Assembly: GCA_016929795.1 (NCBI GenBank)
Contig: JAFGIA010000334.1
Coordinates: 1 to 45,825, forward strand
Length of the DNA: 45,825 nt
Direction: 5' to 3'
Source: Anaerolineae bacterium
Lineage (GTDB): Bacteria > Chloroflexota > Anaerolineae > JAAYZQ01
Part shown: positions 43,316 through 45,825 of the stretch, piece after piece
How positions within the stretch are numbered: the stretch's first letter is position 1
How the letters are laid out: each line of letters opens with the position of its first letter
Notes under the pieces: generated by a model
The model's input: only the letters and a program-made list of their open reading frames with translations
What the model was told of the DNA's origin: nothing
Database searches by the model: none
Position numbers and translations under genes: made by a program

Positions 43316-43357
43316 CAGAGGATTGCGCCCCAGGCGCCCTTGTACCACCATCCTCTG
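43316..43357. terminator. Bidirectional hairpin between convergent genes
   Basis: CAGAGGAT (43316-43323) pairs with ATCCTCTG (43350-43357), with an inner GCGCC/GGCGC stem. It lies between the permease stop and the convergent beta-protein stop. No clear T-run on either side. Confidence 0.5.
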
Positions 43358-43373
43358 AATTGTGCCTCATGGC

Positions 43374-45825
43374 CTAGAGATAGATCGTCACCGACGCGCA
43401 GCACCAGCTCCAACCACAGACACACGCCTTAAATTTCACCTTCCCACTGCTGCTGACACTTGCCGTGCCGCTGAATACCGTCTCCCCGGCAAGCTTGGCC
43501 CGAAAGTCGATCTCGGCCGACACGCTGCCACTGCTGCTCGCCGACAGGCTCAGTGTGCCCTCGATCCCATACCCGCTGTAGGTGGCATCCACCGCGATCG
43601 ACCCGCTGAGCGTGACGGCTCCCGCGCTGCTCATCGAGACGCTCGCCGAGATGGTGAACCCTCCCCAGTTCACCGATCCACTGCCCGAGAAGGAGCCGTC
43701 CGCGCCGATGCTCAGGCTCGCGCTGGCCACCGTGGCGCCGCCCAGGTAGAGCGAGCCGTTGGCCTGAAAGCTTGTCCCGGCGGCGCTTTTGGTCAGAGAG
43801 AACGATGCGCTGGCGAGCTGAAACCCACCCGGCACCAGGCTGCCACTGCCCGTCAGGGTAAAGTAGCCATTCTTCTGGATGGCACCGGACAGGGTGACCG
43901 ACCCGGCGCCCGGCACGCTCACTGCCCCCTGGGCGTAGAGCCCGGTGGCGCTGTCGAGGGTGACCGACGCCGCGGCCATGGTAAAGCCGCCCAAGCCCAG
44001 GCTGCCGCTGCCCGTGAGCAGGAAGGAGGAGGCGGACGCCGTGCCCGACACGGTGGCGTCGCCCACCGGCGTCTGCACCGTGCCTGCCAGCGTCAGGTTG
44101 GTATGCGTCCAATGGACCGCCGCCGTCATCTGGCCCAATCCGCCTGGGTTGACGTTGGCCATGCCCGAGAAGGAGAAGGTGCCGTCGCTAGCCACAGAGC
44201 CGGCGACGGCTGCCGCGCCGACCGCAGGGATCGTGACCGTGCCGTTGACGTACAGCCCATCGTTGTCCAGGGTAAAGCCGGCGCTGGCCATGGTGAGACC
44301 CAGCCAGGTCAGATCTCCTGTGCCTGTCACCAGCAGGTTGCCCTCCCAGTCGAGCGCCCCGGTCACCCCTACATGCACACCGCCCAGCGGCACGTCGAGT
44401 TGGCCGCTGACGGTCATGCCCGTCGAGGCCGTCACGGTGAATTGTCCCGTCACCTCCAGGCCCAGGTAAGTATAGATGCCTGCGCCCTCTAGCTGCTGAT
44501 CCGCCAGGTGGTAGACAAACACCGCCGTTTGACCTGGCTGGAGCGCAATGTTGCCCAACGCGTCGGGCATGCTCAGGCCCAGGTCCTTCAGGGCGAGTCC
44601 TTCGACCCCCAGGCCGATGGCGAGCAGCGGATCGTCGCCCCCCAGGGCATACACGCTCGTCGTACCGCCCATCTCGATCCCGAGCGTGGCGACGCCAGCC
44701 GACAGCTCGATCCCCAGCGTGGCGTTCGTGGCCCACAAGAACCCGTCGCCATCTGGAACGCGGATCACCTGCTCGCCCTTGACATTCAGCATCAGCCCCA
44801 CCGCTTTTTCGCTCTGGCTCGCGGTCTGCTCGGGCTCGCGCTCATCTTCCGGCCATGCGCCCCCCTCGTCCCCGTCGTTCGCCACCGGGATCATGATTGA
44901 TACGTCGCCGGCAAAGCGGATCTGCCCGTAGAAAGGATCGGATAGGTAGCCGGGCACCGTATACTCGGGCTCGAAGAGGATGTTCCCACTCGGGTCGATC
45001 TCGATCTCGACGTTATTGATACTCCCCGCCCCAAGGTCGATGCTGCTCACCTGAAGGTAAAAGTAGCCGGTGCTCAGGTTGATCTCAAAGGCGAACCCCG
45101 GCCCGCCGGTGCCGAGCGACAGCGTGATGTTGCCCAACGTCAGCGAGGAGCTGACGCCCGTGTCGATGCTGAACTTCAGCCGGCCTTCGCTGGCGTCGAG
45201 CACGAACTCGGCCTGTGGCGTCGACGTCTCGACGATCGTGCCAATGTTCGGGATCTCGACGCTGCTGGATCGCCCACTGAAGTAGCCATTGGTAAAGTCG
45301 ATCTCGGCCTCGACGCCGCGCAGCGGGATCGTGACGCTCCCTGCCTCCAGGTCCAACTGCCCGGCGTAGGCCAGCTTGAACGCTTTCGGCTGCACCACAA
45401 ACGTCCCCGACAACACGGTCGACACCCCCGGCACCGGCGTCAGGGTCGCCTGCCCTCTGGCGTGGATCTCACCCGTCGCCACGTCGACGCTCACGTCCTG
45501 CAGGCTGCTCAGGCCCACCTTGCCATAGTCGCCCAGGGGCACACCCGCCGCCACGTCACCCGTCACTCGCCCGCTGCTCGCGTTCAGGGCAAAATCACCC
45601 TCGACGATGGCGATGCGCTGTGTGCCATCGATCAACACGTCGAGCGATCCTGTGCCCGTGATGCTGCCCGTCGTCGTGTCGATCGACACCGTGCCGCTCA
45701 CCTCGGCCGGATAGGGCATCTCGCTCGCCAGGTATTGTGTGGCGCGTGCCCAATCCACCGCCTCGAGGACCCGTGTCCCGCCACTCTGCATCCCGCCGAG
45801 GCGCACCACGCCCGTCGCTACCATC
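43374..45825 (-). CDS. Secreted repetitive beta-rich protein, N-terminus outside the window
   Basis: At least 816 residues, cut by the window edge; the first ATG in view at 45824 is probably internal. The sequence is a long series of short beta strands rich in Gly, Ser, Thr and Val, with recurring units of the form G-x-V-S/T-V-P-G-x-G-x-V-x-L-S-G and LGGFTMAAASVTLDSATGLY. No catalytic motif is seen. The C-terminus ends in a short cysteine cluster (ACVCGWSWCCASV, four Cys). It may be a cell-surface adhesin or coat component. It converges on the permease gene. Confidence 0.7.
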   Translation of the reverse strand, partial: MVATGVVRLGGMQSGGTRVLEAVDWARATQYLASEMPYPAEVSGTVSIDTTTGSITGTGSLDVLIDGTQRIAIVEGDFALNASSGRVTGDVAAGVPLGDYGKVGLSSLQDVSVDVATGEIHARGQATLTPVPGVSTVLSGTFVVQPKAFKLAYAGQLDLEAGSVTIPLRGVEAEIDFTNGYFSGRSSSVEIPNIGTIVETSTPQAEFVLDASEGRLKFSIDTGVSSSLTLGNITLSLGTGGPGFAFEINLSTGYFYLQVSSIDLGAGSINNVEIEIDPSGNILFEPEYTVPGYLSDPFYGQIRFAGDVSIMIPVANDGDEGGAWPEDEREPEQTASQSEKAVGLMLNVKGEQVIRVPDGDGFLWATNATLGIELSAGVATLGIEMGGTTSVYALGGDDPLLAIGLGVEGLALKDLGLSMPDALGNIALQPGQTAVFVYHLADQQLEGAGIYTYLGLEVTGQFTVTASTGMTVSGQLDVPLGGVHVGVTGALDWEGNLLVTGTGDLTWLGLTMASAGFTLDNDGLYVNGTVTIPAVGAAAVAGSVASDGTFSFSGMANVNPGGLGQMTAAVHWTHTNLTLAGTVQTPVGDATVSGTASASSFLLTGSGSLGLGGFTMAAASVTLDSATGLYAQGAVSVPGAGSVTLSGAIQKNGYFTLTGSGSLVPGGFQLASASFSLTKSAAGTSFQANGSLYLGGATVASASLSIGADGSFSGSGSVNWGGFTISASVSMSSAGAVTLSGSIAVDATYSGYGIEGTLSLSASSSGSVSAEIDFRAKLAGETVFSGTASVSSSGKVKFKACVCGWSWCCASVTIYL

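Noticed and set aside
43362..44492. A plus-strand open frame opposite the beta-repeat protein
   Set aside because: Arg/Ala/Gly/His-rich antisense shadow; the minus-strand frame shows clear beta repeats and is the real gene.

Overview
The window is GC-rich bacterial chromosome. Gene content and style (YvcK/gap/pgk cluster, rpsO-pnp, class I CoA-transferase, large multi-pass and secreted beta-rich proteins, TPR and CHAT proteins, PadR-led operons, GTG/TTG starts with strong Shine-Dalgarno sites) suggest a member of the Chloroflexota, perhaps Anaerolineae or Caldilineae. This is an inference from gene style; no rRNA marker is present. There is no tRNA, rRNA or CRISPR array and no complete insertion sequence.

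Layout. 1-4 kb, plus strand: yvcK, a CBS-pair protein, gap and pgk (central carbon metabolism). 4-6.7 kb, plus: a SAM-methyltransferase-like protein and a two-subunit class I CoA-transferase. 6.7-13.3 kb, minus: an apparent operon of two paralogous CHAT (caspase-like) proteins followed by a 1111-residue TPR protein. 13.5-14.5 kb, plus: a tyrosine-recombinase-fold protein that has lost its nucleophile and most catalytic residues, driven by a consensus promoter back to back with the CHAT promoter. 14.6-18.2 kb, plus: rpsO, pnp and lepB. 18.3-20.1 kb: an AI-2E-type permease fused to a HAD phosphatase. 20.2-26.5 kb, minus: a 1905-residue zinc-ribbon/multi-TM protein and a small membrane-anchored protein. 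26.8-29.8 kb, minus: a PAP2 phosphatase and a membrane GAF sensor. 30.1-32.0 kb: a SIMPL-domain protein, hpt and a truncated eRF1-like gene. 32.2-36.4 kb, plus: a structured, terminator-ended leader, a large secreted zincin/LamG/NHL protein and the relic of an oxidoreductase gene. 36.4-39.0 kb, minus: a PadR-led five-gene operon that includes an unlisted 43-codon gene. 39.2-43.3 kb, plus: a lipoprotein and an FtsX-type permease, divergent from padR. 43.4 kb to the end, minus: a secreted repetitive beta-protein cut by the window edge.

The strongest candidate for an undescribed system is the CHAT-CHAT-TPR operon with its divergent dead-recombinase partner: two predicted His/Cys proteases (one with an adaptor-like N-terminal helical domain, one with a C-terminal helical tail), a giant TPR scaffold, and a possible DNA-binding regulator sharing a 286-bp control region. 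Next come the riboswitch-like leader at 32199-32349 and two miniature inverted-repeat elements (an 81-bp pair at 17.5 and 20.1 kb, and an 80-bp hairpin with an 8-bp duplication placed exactly in a promoter at 29.9 kb).
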